This document shows, one piece after another, positions 11,596-23,720 of a stretch of DNA of 64,000 nt. The notes beneath the pieces are model-generated. The model saw nothing but the letters and a program-made list of their open reading frames with translations. It was not told the origin of the DNA and searched no databases. Positions within the stretch are counted from its first letter, which is position 1. Each line of letters begins with the position of its first letter. The position numbers were made by a program, and so were the translations under genes. Source of the stretch: Vesta saturnalis (lineage: Eukaryota > Arthropoda > Insecta > Coleoptera > Lampyridae); contig JARFJB010001819.1 of NCBI GenBank assembly GCA_036346205.1, forward strand, positions 1,861,501-1,925,500. Direction: 5' to 3'.

Positions 11596-11681
11596 ACGTT
11601 AAGTTCTTTATGTACAATTGGCAACAACGTGTACTACGCATAGTTCAATAAGTTCAAGCGTGTGACAAACTCGACGCGAGG
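11596..11681 (+). repeat. Copia left LTR, 3' part
   Basis: Shares ACGTTAAGTTCTTTATGTA, GGCAACAACGTGTACTAC, GTTCAATAA and GACGCGAG with 13640-13742. The right copy carries a small extra segment after GTTCAATAA. Confidence 0.65.
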
Positions 11682-11697
11682 TTATGGGCCCAGAGAC
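11682..11697 (+). other. Primer-binding site of the copia element
   Basis: GTTATGGGCCCAGA directly after the LTR-like repeat. It resembles the copia binding site for an initiator-tRNA(Met) fragment. Match made from memory of the copia family. Confidence 0.6.
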
Positions 11698-11724
11698 CCA
11701 CGTTTTGTCCTTTCTTATAAGTAA

Positions 11725-13637
11725 GTGTTAGGTAACACAGAACTGGCTGCAAATTCAAAGGACGACAAAACTAGTGATCGGGAATTCGCAGTAGAACATT
11801 TTTTAGTGCTTGAAGAGTTATCAAAATGCATAACGGAAATAGTGACAGCAGAGGACGCTAAAGCGAAGGCCAAACTGGTTTTAATTATAGATACGTCTCT
11901 CTTTTTGATATACGGGATGCAAAGAAAACTAAAGGGCTATGGGATAAATTAAAATCATTAGTCGACGATTGTGGATTTGAAAGAAAAATAGGTCTGTTGC
12001 GAACATTAATATCTATCCGCCTCGAAAATTGTGATTCAATGATCGGCTACGTGAACCAAATAGACGAGACGACACAGAAATTATGTGGCACCAAGGTTTA
12101 ATATTAACGAACAATGTATAGGTGCGCTACCATTAGCAGATGTACCAGAGAAGTTTTCGCCGATGTTTATGGCCATAGAACATTATGGCATTAAATTTAT
12201 TTAATTAACGGAATTTGTTAGCAGCGGCAGCAAAAGTTTCAGCGCAAACTTGACATCGTAGATTAGAACATATCAATACTAGTTATTTAGGAGAAATGAA
12301 AAATGGTCTGGTACGTGGACTTCTTTATTCAGGTACACTAGCAATAGAAAAACGAAATTGCATAGTGTGTTGCGAAGGTAAGCAACCAAATTACGCTTTT
12401 CACACAAAGGTACTTGTTTAAGTAACCTTTTAGAAGATTTCTGGGTGGAAACAAAATCGATTGGAGGTTCTCCGTACTTCTCACCTTTCGAAAACGACGG
12501 TAGTCGTATGACATTCAGTTACGTTTTGAAAAGGAATGATAAGGTACTTATTGTTTAGAAAATTTAAATATCAGGTAGAAAATCAAAAAGAGGTCGGTAT
12601 AAAAACTTTAAGAACAGACAATGATAGTGAGTTTTGCAGCAAAGAATTTGAACATTTTTTAGAAAGCAGTGGGACAGTTCACCAGAAAACCAACCCTTAC
12701 ACACCTCAACAAAATGGTATGTCGGAGAGATTAAATAGAAGTATTACAACGAGAGCCTGTTTGATGCGAAGCTAAAGAAATTTGTTGGGCAGATGCAGCA
12801 AATATAGCTGTTAATATAAGGAGTAGATCTCTAGTGGCTGGCTTACGAAATGCAACTCCGTATGAAGTTTGGATGGAACAAAATATGATGTAAGTTACTT
12901 TAGGATTTCCGGGGATACAGTGATGGTACACGTTCTCAAAGAAAAAAGGTTGAAGTAGTGAACATAATCCTAGCAACATCATAACGACCAGCAGAGATGT
13001 TACCACAATGGAAAGTTTAGTTAACGATGCAGGTATTACAATGACCGATAGTGGATGCACAATTTCAGAAAGTACAGAAGAAGTGGGAGTCGAGTGTATA
13101 GAAGATGTAACGCGTGATCGTAAAAACACTAATGTTGCACTTGGAGATTTAGAAACTCCTAATACCATTCAAAGATCGACAAGACCACCTAAACCTAAAG
13201 TGTTAGAAGATTACATCATCTATTTTTCTATTAGGAGTTGCCGATTGCTTAGAATACCCAATTTCGTTATCAGATGTCCTATCTAGACCAGATAAAAAAA
13301 ATTGGGAACAACCGATGGCTAGATAAATTGGCTCGTTTGAAGAAAACGAAGTTTGGAAGCTTGTGGATATTCCAAAAGAAGGAACAATTGTGAAATGCAA
13401 GTGGGCGTACAGAAAAAATACACAAGTGATAATAAAATGTGGTACAGGGCTCGTTTAGATGCCGAAGGTTTTAACCAAGTGCCAGTTGTAGAATTTGAAG
13501 AAACGCTCGCCAGTAGTCAGATATTCTAGTTTTAGATTATTAACAACATTAACTGTTAAATTCGGTTTAGATATTATCAATTTAAATGTGACTACTGCAT
13601 TCCTCAATGGAATTGTGAAGGAAAATGTATTTATGGC
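11725..13637 (+). pseudogene. Copia gag-pol pseudogene (gag, integrase, RT start)
   Basis: Gag (11725-11952 and onward in other frames) shows DREFAVEHFLVLEELSKCI, a KAKAKLVLIID segment of the UBN2 gag domain, and IGLLRTLISIRLENCDS. The pre-integrase part near 12300-12400 reads NGLVRGLLYSGTLAIEKRN and CCEGKQPNYAF. Integrase (12536-12900) shows GIKTLRTDNDSEFCSKEFE and KTNPYTPQQNGMSERLNRS, i.e. the second catalytic Asp (TDN) and the catalytic Glu region, followed by AGLRNATPYEVWM. After a linker the RT begins with EGTIVKCKWAYRK (about 13378) and ends within NVTTAFLNGIVKENVFM at about 13637. Stops and shifts are frequent. I found no recognisable protease DTG motif and no YVDD. A retroelement relic, not a host gene. 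Confidence 0.85.
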
Positions 13638-13639
13638 TT

Positions 13640-13742
13640 TACGTTAAGTTCTTTATGTATAGCTGGCAACAACGTGTACTACTTACAGTTCAATAAAACC
13701 CACCATAGCTGAAGTTAGTCCGTGTAGTAAACTTGACGCGAG
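13640..13742 (+). repeat. Copia right LTR, partial
   Basis: Partner of 11596-11681. It follows the RT remnant directly with no 3' coding in between, showing an internal deletion. Confidence 0.6.
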
Positions 13743-13909
13743 CGTTTGATTTAACAAACTTGACCAGAACTCCCAATTTTAAGAATGACACCCACACCAA
13801 GTTGCGCCATAACATCCGGTTGGAACTGTCAACTTTTCTTGTAAATACCAATACATTATGCAAAACACCTAAATCAAAAATAGTAGCAGTACATTCTATA
13901 CCGTACTAT

Positions 13910-13911
<2 letters not shown>
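13743..13911. other. Short unassigned stretch
   Basis: No gene recognised between the LTR-like end and the (TA)n tract. Confidence 0.4.

Positions 13912-13948
<37 letters not shown>
13912..13948. repeat. (TA)n microsatellite
   Basis: About 37 bp of TA. Confidence 0.95.
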
Positions 13949-13950
<2 letters not shown>

Positions 13951-14430
13951 TAGAAATGCTAAGAACGTACATAAGAAAACGATCACTAGCAGCTCTACCC
14001 AGGAAAGTATTGCTCGTGCGGTAAATAATGTACAAAATAAAAACTGCTTATTCAGAGAATCAATGGGCGAAAAACGAATATAGAAAAAAAAATATTGGAA
14101 GACCACCAGTACTTGATTCAGACATGGAAAGCTTATTAGAAAATGCTTAATTGCAAAGTCAGAAATTAATATAAGCAGTGTGTCTAGAATGTTGACAGTA
14201 ACGGCTTAAAAACTCGATATAATAATATTGCTCCTGGCGAACACTGGTACCAAGAATTTATAAAGAGTAGTCCCACTATTTCGCTAAAACGTCCAGACCT
14301 TTACAGAAAGCCAGGAAAATAGTTAGAGACGATTACACCATATATGATTTCTATCAGAAACTAAATCTAGCATAGATCTAGAAAATCCAACTGTGACAAA
14401 AGCGGCTTTGCCAGAGTCCCCAATCAATTA
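13949..14430 (+). pseudogene. Pogo/CENP-B-like DNA-binding scrap
   Basis: Frames give STQESIARAVNNVQNKNC, GRPPVLDSDMESLLENA (about 14098-14148), then NNIAPGEHWYQEFIKSSP and TISLKRPDLYRKPGK (about 14220-14320), followed by weak YDFYQKLNLA. The order HTH, 'GRP.L', 'G..W...F....P..SLR.P' is that of the CENP-B/HTH_psq N-terminal half of pogo-type transposases. Stops lie at about 14081, 14150 and 14320. No DDE part follows in recognisable form. Confidence 0.45.
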
Positions 14431-15120
14431 CGAGCTAGTGTGGAAAACAATCAATCACTGTCCTAGTTTGTGTTTGTGACAATGAGAGTTTTTGCCTTCA
14501 GTAGTCAATTTAAGTGTGCAGCCGTACAAGCTAGATAAACAATTAGTAATGGATATCGTGGCACATTACATGCTAGACGCAAAGAATGGATGGAAAAGCT
14601 CATTTTTTCGTGGCTCCAAAATGATTTTGTTTCTCCTATTACAAGATTCCAGAAAATGTGCTTAATCAACGTGCAATAATTGAAGAAGCTATTAATAATA
14701 ACATAAAACTGGGCTACGTAAGTATAATGGGATAAGAAGCTAGTAGAACATGTAGTAAAGTAGAAGAGACACGGGCCTGGTGGCCTAACAAAAGATGTTT
14801 TGGTGTTCTCGTTGGTTTAATACTTTAAGGTGTGTTTGAAAAAAAGCACGGAGTAAATTCTTATCAACACATGTCTTTCTCCTTGATTCGTTAAAGTGGC
14901 GGGTGTGGAAACGAGCTTAGTACTATTAAACGATCAAAGTTGGTAATAATTCGTAGACGTTGATGTTTGTAAAAAGCGTCGTCATTTCAAGTGTAGAAAT
15001 GATCAGGTCAACAAAAAGGCATTTTACAAAAACATCAAAGGTTATGAAAAAGCAAGACAACAACGTCTTCTTTATCACAATCTTGGACGTCATGATCCAA
15101 TCCTGTTTGTCGCCATAAAG
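14431..15120. other. Unassigned stretch with many short broken frames
   Basis: Frames such as LHARRKEWMEKLIFSWLQND (about 14560-14620) look protein-like but I cannot place them. It may be the decayed continuation of the pogo-like scrap. Confidence 0.3.
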
Positions 15121-15845
15121 TGGGGGAAAAATTGGAAGATACTAGATCAACCATAAACAAGAAGCATGTGGAACCTACAAGAACTGTTCAAACAATTGGA
15201 ACTGTCGTAACAGTCCACAACGCGATGTAGTAGAGTCCAAAACGTTCGGAAAGGCGTCATTCCAATCATTCGGGTTGTCTCACCGCACATTGGGCAGGAT
15301 ATTACCTTTAGAGCATAAGCTGCATCCATACAAAGTTCAAATTGTCCAAAAGTTTGAATCTGGTCATTTAAAAAGGAGACTTAATTCTACTACCCAGTTT
15401 TTATTAAAATATGATCAAAACAATACTTCCCTTTTAATGAAGCAAATTTTCATCTTTGCAGCTACCTCAACAAACAACTACAGGTACTAGTCCTGATAAA
15501 ATACTCGCTTTATACACCAGCAACAATTATACAGTAAAAAGGTAAATGTGTACACTGCATGGCCTTCGAAAGGAATCATTACAACAGTACGTAAACATGA
15601 TTGAAACTTCCTGTACCAATAAACTCCAACATCATTATCCATGTTTTCAACAAGACGGAGCAAACGCTCTCACAGCGAGAATTTCTAATGCCGCGCGGTC
15701 TCCAAATCTTTCAATATGTGATTTTTTTGTAAGATCTTTTGGAAAATTGCATAACATCAATGAACTTAAGGACAATATTCTTGAACAGTTTTCATTGATT
15801 TCTGTTGAGTTGCTGGAAAAAGTTAGAGCAAATTTTTGTTCATAA
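15121..15845 (+). pseudogene. Mariner-like transposase scrap
   Basis: HTH part: VVDSPQRDVVESKTFGKASF and LSHRTLGRILPLEHKLHPYK, then VQIVQKFESGHLKRRL (about 15190-15385), matching the 'S.RT..RIL...L..HPYK.QIVQ' block of Tc1/mariner relatives. The catalytic core is mostly deleted. A second piece (15546-15845) holds FQQDGANALTARISNAA with the second catalytic Asp, then SPNLSICDFFVRSF in place of the usual SPDLxxxDFFLW, so the third acidic residue of that motif is Asn. It ends ELLEKVRANFCS. Same broad family as the split copy at 41012-43710. Confidence 0.7.
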
Positions 15846-16439
15846 ATAGAGAAACGTGTTCACTTACAAAGAGCCCATTTAAAAGACAAGTTTCAAAAAA
15901 GCACTTTAAGTTAGAGTGTTTATCGAAATGGCATTAATTGAACTCTCATTCGAATAAGAAAGCACTTTCACGAAAAGGCCAACAGAATCTGAAGAATTGA
16001 TTGTTGGGATCCATAAAGAGGATCAAGTCAAGCGTTGGACAAAACAGTCTAAAGGAGGAGAAAAATAAGTTGACATTTTGATAAAAATATGCAGAATATT
16101 AGGTCTAAAGAATGTATTCTTGGTCTAACGTTTCTCAATTAGGCTGACTCGAATACAAAAGAAACTTAATTAAAAACAAGTTCAAACGTGGAAAGACTAT
16201 TTGCATCAAGATGACGGTTGGCAAACTATCTCTGGAAAAAATAAGAGATAACGAAACAAATAAGAGAACAAAATATGAAGTTCAACCAATGACAAATGTA
16301 CGACTAAATACTAGTAATTCTAATCAAAATGTGCAAAGTTCATTCGTGCCTTAATTCCAAAAAGAATAATTTAATTTACCGTAAACTAATGTGTTATTTT
16401 TGCATTTTATAGAATTTTTTAATTATTTTACATAATGAT
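15846..16439. other. Unassigned stretch
   Basis: No gene recognised. A/T-rich with short broken frames. Confidence 0.45.
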
Positions 16440-17205
16440 TTACTTAATAACTTGTATTGATTTTGGGATGACAAGGGCTATCGATTGCACTTTTTTGAGC
16501 CTATATTAAAAATTAAAAATACTGAGCAATCGAGATACATGCTATCGATGTAAATTTTGTCTTAATGTGTGTAGAACTGATGTAAATTCTAAATATAATC
16601 AGATTACAGTCAAATTACTTATATTAATGGAATGTGAGCCTTCTATATCCTGCACTCGTCCCGAAATTCTGCTCATACTCGCAAAACTATCGTTTCTGGT
16701 CTAATGAAATGAATAAATAACTTGCGATATATCCCTGATTTTGGGATGAAAAGGACTGTCGGTTACAGGGTGAACTTTGTTCGGCCTTATTAAAAATGGT
16801 ACCTGATTATGGCTACTCAGGAGTGGCATGTCGTATCAACAATTTGTAAACGCCAGGTTGCAATGACAAAGTGTTTTTAAGATAAGTTCAGTTGACGTCT
16901 CGGTCCGCAATTCCGCGCATACTCGCAAAACTATCGTTTCTGGCCTAGTCATACGAATAACTGTTATTTTCAGATATTTTGTTAAATTATAACTTGTGGT
17001 ATATTATTCATTTTGGAATCAAAAGGGCTATTTATTACAGGGTATACTTTTTTCGGCCTATTTTAAAAATGAACCCTGATGATGGTTACTCAAAAGTGAA
17101 ACATCGGATCAAATTTGTAGGCGCTAAGTGTCAATGAGAATGTTTTTTTTAAATTTTTTGAAAACTTCAAAAAAGTCCAGGAAACAATAAAAACGATTTC
17201 AAAAA
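16440..17205. repeat. Satellite-like tandem repeat, about 250-275 bp unit
   Basis: Nearly three diverged units. TTTTGGGATGACAAGGGCTA (about 16461), its relative at about 16737 and a weaker one at about 17010 mark successive units. ACTCGCAAAACTATCGTTTC recurs at about 16678 and 16920. Each unit has 'CGGCCT.TTTAAAAAT' and 'GATGGTTACTCA.AAGTG' segments. Single or partial units recur in inverse orientation at 34760-34860, 38340-38490 and 38950-39330. Confidence 0.75.
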
Positions 17206-17645
17206 TTTCATTTTTTTTCCGAATATATTACTCAAGTAACGGTGTCTTATACCTATAAGCTTTCCAGATTCCTTATATTGTGGACACTGCACGCTATAGA
17301 CCTAACCAAAAGTGATCATAGCTATCTTGCTTTAATCGGTATTTAAGCTTGTAAAATTTTCTTCTAAATGCAAGACTCTTACCCAAAAAGATAAGAGTGA
17401 AAGTTTTCATTTTTGTAAAACGTTTAATTAATACAATTAGTACTAGAAAATTTGAAATTTTTATTTTCCAAATAAGATTAGAATCTGTTCAACCTTGTAT
17501 TTTTAATTACCTTCAATAGTCCATCGATTTATAACAAATGACTAAATTTAGCGTTGGTCAATAAATAGATGAGTCATGTCTTATCTAAGCAGAACTAGAT
17601 AAGATATTTGATAACTTCGTTAATTAAAACTCTTAATTTTGTTCG
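17206..17645. repeat. Dispersed repeat, inverted copy of 34200-34740
   Basis: Shared landmarks in inverse orientation are AAGCTTTCCAGATTCCTTAT (17258 against about 34660) and the CTTATCTAAGCAGAACTAG segment (17580 against about 34260). With the adjoining satellite units this makes a composite repeat of more than 1 kb. Confidence 0.7.
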
Positions 17646-19723
17646 AAAAACTGAATATTTCAATTTGAAACTATTCTGATCTCTAGCTACGTACTAGTGG
17701 ACGTTAAGAGCCTCGTTAGAACCCTTGGTACTGAAAGGACTGTCACGTAAATATTTAAGGAGGTGATAATACTTACATATCTTAAAAATGTGAAACAAAA
17801 ATTAGAAAGAGACAACATTTTTTGATACACAGGGTGTTTTAATTTAATTTCGTTTTTTTTCATGCATTGCAAAATATTGGTGCGCCCATTCTTTTTTGGA
17901 ATCTCGATCATATTTGTCAAAGTTGTCAACCGCACTGTACCTACATGGCATCATACTAGATATAATATATTGTTGCGTCTAAACCTTACTTTAGGTTAAC
18001 CTGCATAAATTCTAGCGTGACTGGAATTTCTTCTTTCTTTCTTTCGACATTTGGTTTCTAATTTTTCGTGTTTGTCATCGTTTTTGATATTTGCGAAACA
18101 AATATTATTGAAAGTTGATTTTTTTTAAAGTTTTCTTTTAATTTTACAATATTAGTTGAGTTTTACAAATTGATCTGCAAATTGTAACCGACTAAGAAAT
18201 TAAAGTGTAAAACCAGATTTACGGACATTTCAATTATTAAAATCGTTAAATCTAGCATTTTACACCAGTGTGAAGTTAGCACCCAGTTTTCAATTGTGCA
18301 GCAGGCAGTTCACTGCAGCAGTCACAACAGAGCCAGTCAAACTTGCATGTACATATATGGTTATGGTACAAGATATGTTAAACTTGGTAAAATCAATTAA
18401 AATAGCAGAATGGATGCTTCCTTCACGATTTTCTTAAATATTTTTTGTATTTAATATGCTAAGTTATTTCGAAAATGGATAGCATGGAAGCATCAGGGCT
18501 TTAGAATAAGAATCTGAAAGTTCAAGGAGGGATTACTGGGATAACATTTGATAATAAAGCCAGAAACACATTATTTCTAAGTCCAGAATAGGAGTAGGAG
18601 TGAGACTCAAACATTAATACGTATTAAAATTTAAAACCGAAAAAACACCAAGAGTTTGATTAAAATGTAATAATGTAAAAAAGCTTTCAAAAAAAATCTA
18701 CACAAATTCATTTTAATGTAAAAATGACACGGTTGTTAACGTTTCCTTAGGCAATATAGCACAATCTGGTAAAGACCTGGACAATATATTTGTGTCAGAA
18801 CAATCAACTTTTGGTCTCCGATGAAAAACTATTGAAAAAATCTTACAAAACAATAACAAAGAAACTTCAAATTGCGCTTAAAGATAAAATCACGTTAATA
18901 ACAACAGCTCTCTAATTTCTAGATTTTTGACAATGTAAACATGCCATAGACATGAAGTTCAACATTAATAAATATTTTATTTTCAAGAGCATTACTTAGT
19001 TTCAATTGAATGATGCATCGTTACCTGGATCAATGAAAACATAGGGAAATTTTGGAACCTCTTCCGAAAGAAAAACAAGTGACGTGTATAAATACTTCCC
19101 AAATTTGACGATGCAATAAATCTAAAAAAGAAACACAAGCTAAATCAGCAACCATGGATGGTTTGGGTCTTTGTCACATCTATATGAAACCTAACGCAAA
19201 TAAAACATGTGAAGATCCACAAATACACTTTAGCAAATGGATTGATACAAAATTCATTGATATGATCAAATGCACCAATGTGGAGATGAGAATCTCCACC
19301 AACAAGGACCGCTATAAAAAAGAAAAATTGTTAGCAGCGGCCATTCTGCTTTTTTGCGCGTATATCCTAACTGCACGGTTTACTAAGGTGGGCACCATCG
19401 ACATATTTGTTCTTCTATTCAAAATGACTTGCCCACCGATGTACACTTGAAAACGGACAGACGAGCGATACTCCAAAACCCACACCGAGGTCTACCCGAA
19501 GTCACTCACATGAACTTGGAATCAGGTACTGCAAGACAAATGTCGACTTATTCATATGCGATCTTTTTGTATGTGGATTACTTCAAATGACATGTCTACG
19601 AGGGTAATTCAACTGATTACTGCTAGAAAGAGTAGAGGTCAATTTTCGTAAACACCAAGAACGGGTCAATGAAAATGGACATCATGTGCCAGATGTAATT
19701 TTCCGTTCATGATAATTATGAAA
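17646..19723. other. Unassigned, about 2.1 kb
   Basis: It has an ACACAGGGTGTTTTAATTT Tc1-type motif near 17829 and no intact gene. A 98-codon frame at 19154-19450 (starts MDGLGLCHIYMKP) has no family I recognise. Just downstream in another frame is RVNENGHHVPD. It may be an old mobile-element scrap. Confidence 0.4.
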
Positions 19724-19735
19724 TGATATTTTTTT

Positions 19736-22163
19736 TTATAATAGATGCCTATGAACAGCTACCTTAAATTTTCTCATGTCATAAGTGAGAGGAAAACGGG
19801 AACTAGGGAGATCATTCCAGAGTTTAGAAGCCGTGTAGAAAAATGTGCATTGCGCCCGTTTGGTACGACAAGTGGAGATTTGTACTGCATACGGATGATG
19901 TGAATGAGCGAACCGAGTGTTTCTCGCAAAGATAGCCCGAGATGGTATCAAACAATATAATTCAGCAGCACAATAGCCGTTGTAATAACGATAATACAAA
20001 GAAAGAACTGAAACTATCCTTCTATGCTCAAGGGACTGTATGTGAGAAGTTAAGGACGGGTCATTTATAAGCCTAATCGCCCTCTTTTGAATACGATCAA
20101 CGATATCGAGAGCGTATTGGGGAGCACTAACCCAGAGGTGAGAATTATATTCCAGATGAGGCCGAATTTGGGCCTTATACAGTAGGAGTTGTCGAGAGGT
20201 AAAGTACTGCTTAGATCTGTACAAAAAGCCTATTTTGCGAGCAGCTGTTTTGGTACCTGACAGAAGATGGTCAACCCATGAGAGATTTGAAAATACAGTT
20301 ATACCCAACACAGTAATAAAGTCTGAAAACTTAAGAACTGAGCCATTCATACTTACAACAGGAAATGATCGATCTTTTTGGCGGACACAAGGCAACACTG
20401 AGTTTTGTTAGCATTAAATTTAACTAGATTATTGCTTCCCCATTCGAGAATACGTTGAATGTGCTATCGTCAGCAAAGCAATGGATGGGGTTAGTTGTTG
20501 AAGAAATAAGGTCATTTATGTAAAGCAGAAAAAGTGTAGGCGCAATAACGGCTCTCTGTGGTACGCCCACGTTAATCCTAACTTCTTTTGAAAAAAAAAG
20601 CCATCAACTACGACACGTATTGGTCTTTTATCAAGGAAACTAGAAACCCAGTTGATGAGCGTATCATTTAACCCAAACGAGGTGAGTTTGGCAAGTAAAC
20701 ACTTATGTCAAACTTGGTCAAATGCCTTTGAGGTATCTAAAGCGACTACAACTGTTTCACCGGACTACTCTACTGTATTGTTCCAAACTTGGGTCACATA
20801 TGAAAGAAGATCACCTGTTGAACGACTTTGCCTAAACCCATATTGGTGGTTACTAAGGAGTTTCTTAGTTTCAAGGAACGTGAGCAGTTGCTGATTGATG
20901 GCTTTTTCCATGATTTTAGACAAAATGGAAGTGATGGCAATTGGTCGGTAGTTTTAGGGATCGGTCTTATCGCCTTTTTTGGGAATAGGTTGAACATTTG
21001 CTAACTTCCATTATGAAGGGAATTCCCCAGAAGACATAGAGATCGTATAGAGCTTAGATAGGACTGGTACTAGTTCGGGGGAACATTTCTTTAAGACAAT
21101 AGCTGGGATACCGCCTGGGCCAGTCGCCTTATTGAGATCAAGCCTACTGATGATCGATTCCAAGAGCTTGTACCGAAAATGAATTGGTTTCATGGCGTAT
21201 GAAGAAGAGATGACTAGGGGCACATCTTTTCCAGAATCATTAAGACACGAGTTTGATGCAAACAAATCCACAAAAACATTAGCTTTGTCTACAGAATCAG
21301 CAACTACCAACCCGTCAATAGACGTCAGGGGGGGAAATGAAGATGTTCCAAAGTTTTTACTAATGGCTTTAGCTAAAGACCAAAATTTACGACTGCCTAA
21401 AGGAGATGTAGCTAGTTCATTACATTTTCGTTGTTCGAACAACTTTTTAGTTTTAGTGATTTCACTTTTGCAGACATTTTTAGCACCAACGTATTCTACA
21501 TGACTGTCGACCGATTTATTAGATTTCCATTTAATGTAATATTTATTTTTTAAAGATATTGCATTAGCACAAACCTTATTGAACCAGGGTTGGGAACGTG
21601 AATGACCTCTACGGTACTGTTTTTTGGGAATGTATAACTCAATTCCCATGAGGATGACTTCAGATACTGAAAGAGCGATGTCCGAAAAAGAGGACGACTT
21701 AAAACAATATTCACGCCATGGAAAGGTTGCAAAGAAATCCCGTAAATCACTCCATCGAGCTGACTTAAAACACCACAAGGTTCTATCGGTTTTGCGAACA
21801 ACAGTGGAGTTAGGTACAGTAGAAATGATTTTTATTACGACAAAGGTCGGAAAGACCTAAAGGCGAAAGAACGGAAGTTTTATAAACAAGAGGGTTTGAT
21901 GTAAAAAAGAGATCCAGAAGATGTGGAGTATGGTTAGGGTTATCAGGGATTCTTTTGGTTTCAGAAATCATTTGTGTGAGATCACATGAAATAGCACATG
22001 TTTCTGCACTATGATCAGCAAGATTTGTAGTAGATAAAAACTGAAGCCAATTAGAGTTATGAACATTGAAATCGCCTACAATTGAGATATCGCAAGATGG
22101 AAACTGAGAAACAATGAAAAAAAGGAAAACACTACAAAACCCTAGAAAACCAAAAGGTAACAT
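19736..22163 (-). pseudogene. LINE ORF2: endonuclease and reverse transcriptase, broken
   Basis: The endonuclease (22163-21810) shows DISIVGDFNVHNSNWL and LLDLFFTSNPLVYKTSVLSP with GLSD in place of GxSDH, so the catalytic His is lost. The second frame (21778-21011) carries QPWFNKVCANAISLKNKYY and LDLNKATGPGGIPAIVLKK, the entry into RT. RT continues in other frames: NYRPIAITSILSKIMEKAI, HQYGFRQSRSTGDLLS, VVALDTSKAFDQV (first catalytic Asp) and, near 20465-20485, HCFADDST (second catalytic pair). The C-terminal domain (20398-19736) has RKIGFLYRSKQYFTSRQLL and IQKRAIRLINDP and ends at KFKVAVHRHLL. The domain order is that of jockey/CR1-group LINEs. There are at least four frame breaks. Confidence 0.85.
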
Positions 22164-22297
22164 TTAAAGTGAAACAAAAAAACGTTCGCTGAGAACGCTA
22201 ATAATCTCACCGCATGTGTTAATCATCTATGGTGAAACCAAGATAGGCAGAACAGCTGATATTGGATAGCGAAAATGTCTATCGCAAGCAGGCATAA

Positions 22298-22504
22298 TTA
22301 GACAAACATTACCTGAATAGGAAAAGACGAACAAGAAATAGAAGACCTAATACCACAGTTAACGAAAGGAAGCAAAACATTACAGTTATCATATTTAAAG
22401 ACTGACAACTTTAATATGCCTGAGGGATCTGACAAACAATCAGGGTTATCTTCCGAGCCAGATATAAGGCGACGCATACAAATTGGGAGAATGGAAATGA
22501 CCAA
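22298..22504 (-). pseudogene. Possible 5' continuation of the LINE endonuclease
   Basis: The frame RRLISGSEDNPDCLSDPSG is in the right place and strand to belong to the N-terminal half of the LINE endonuclease, but the match to that domain is weak. Confidence 0.3.
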
Positions 22505-22529
22505 CTAAACTAAAACCTGGGTGGTCCAT

Positions 22530-23720
22530 AAATGTGTTTGTTATTTCACATCCCGTGGGCCACGAAAAGATCAAATGGCTTGCTTATTGAATAGTAAGGC
22601 CAAGGAAGCGTTTAATGAATATGTGACACACCTCTGTCTTAAGTAAACCAAACTAAATGTTGTTCGTTCGCCAACGTTCACAGGCCACTGCTGTCTTAGT
22701 TGCTTACTGCCTCACACATATCAATGACGCCGCAGTAACGGTTACAAGCCCACCTGAACAAAATACAGAATTGATTAGAAAAGTGATCGGCAAGACTAAA
22801 TAAGGTTAAATCAGCTGATATAGTTCACCACAAGTACATGTTCTCTATTTGAAATAAATAATTAACGCCTGGGACACATGCCTTAAACAAAGACAAAATG
22901 CACCATCTACAGTGAAATAAAAAAAAACGTCTGTCGGAAATATACAATATCGCCGTAGTTGTTTATCTTCTGGTGCAACCATCATACACAGAACACAAGT
23001 GATAACTGGCAAACAAAAATGTCTATTGGAAGCAGGCCTTTCGTAATTAGATATCGCAGCATAATAAGATAATATTAGTGAACGACCCGATTTTCTCAAG
23101 CTTTGGCCCTCGAGAACCACAAAGAACCACAAGACAACGTATAGACATCTTCAAACTGGCGTTGAGGATTATTTCGCATCCCGTGAGTGTGGAGATCAAA
23201 TGATTCGTTTATTAAATCGCCGTCTTATCCCTCCAATATAATAAACAGGGCGATAATTTGAAAATCATAATACAATGCAAGATAGAGGTAAAAGTCCTAG
23301 AGGGATACTAAGATCACAGATGGTAGTTACGCAGGTTACAAATGCTAACTTACGCATATGTCACTTTGTCAGTTTAGTTTGTAGCAAGACCAATGAAGCA
23401 ATTCAAGCTAAATAATATTAGTACGTTGCACTGTAATATAATGCAAGCATTTGATAATGTTCAATAAACCTCTCTCTTATATAAACCAACATAATAAACC
23501 TTGTTCACGGCTTCCCATTCATGCTAGAAATGACAACTCTTTACCATTAGAGCTGCAGTGTACAATAAAGTGTGCATGAACCACTGTTCTCTTAGTTGTT
23601 TCCTGTCCAACATATGCCAATAACACCAAGTAACAGCTAAAAGTCCACCTAAACGAAATAAGATTATGAAAGTGGTAAGTACGAGTGAATAAGTCCAAAT
23701 CAGGAACCTTCATGGTTTAT
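22530..23720. repeat. Two diverged copies of a 300-550 bp repeat
   Basis: Copy 1 is about 22530-22860 and copy 2 about 23165-23720. Shared landmarks are 'TTTC.CATCCCGTG.G', 'GATCAAATG..T', 'CT.CTCTTAGTTG.TT.CTG', 'AT.CCAATAAC.CC' and 'AAGTCCACCT.AACGAAAT'. A 22170-22310 segment and a 22900-23070 segment also resemble each other, so the repeat may be longer. Function unknown. Confidence 0.5.

Larger units (their letters stand above)
11594..13742 (+). mobile_element. Ty1/copia-type retrotransposon, internally truncated
   Basis: The internal region has gag, pre-integrase, integrase and the start of RT. It lies between two similar sequences, 11596-11681 and 13640-13742, both starting ACGTTAAGTTCTTTATGTA. 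After the left one comes GGTTATGGGCCCAGA, a copia-type primer-binding site. The RT breaks off at about 13637, right where the second LTR-like copy begins, so most of RT and all of RNase H are deleted. Confidence 0.8.
19724..22510 (-). mobile_element. Jockey-type non-LTR retrotransposon (LINE)
   Basis: Reads on minus from endonuclease to RT to C-terminal domain, ending just before a short poly-T on plus (about 19727-19737), i.e. a poly-A tail on its own strand. The 5' part is truncated or too decayed to read. It probably sits in the intron downstream of the zinc-finger exon at 24708-25373, in the same orientation as that gene. Confidence 0.85.

Noticed and set aside
16440..17205. Regularly spaced repeats considered as a CRISPR-like array
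   Set aside because: Units are about 260 bp, diverged and without repeat-spacer alternation, in an insect-type genome.
19154..19450. 98-codon frame considered as a piggyBac scrap
   Set aside because: No catalytic motif and only a vague resemblance to the N-terminal lobe; left unassigned.
19636..19710. RVNENGHHVPDV, reminiscent of a zeta-toxin-type kinase motif
   Set aside because: Too short, no P-loop or other motif nearby, and surrounded by stops.
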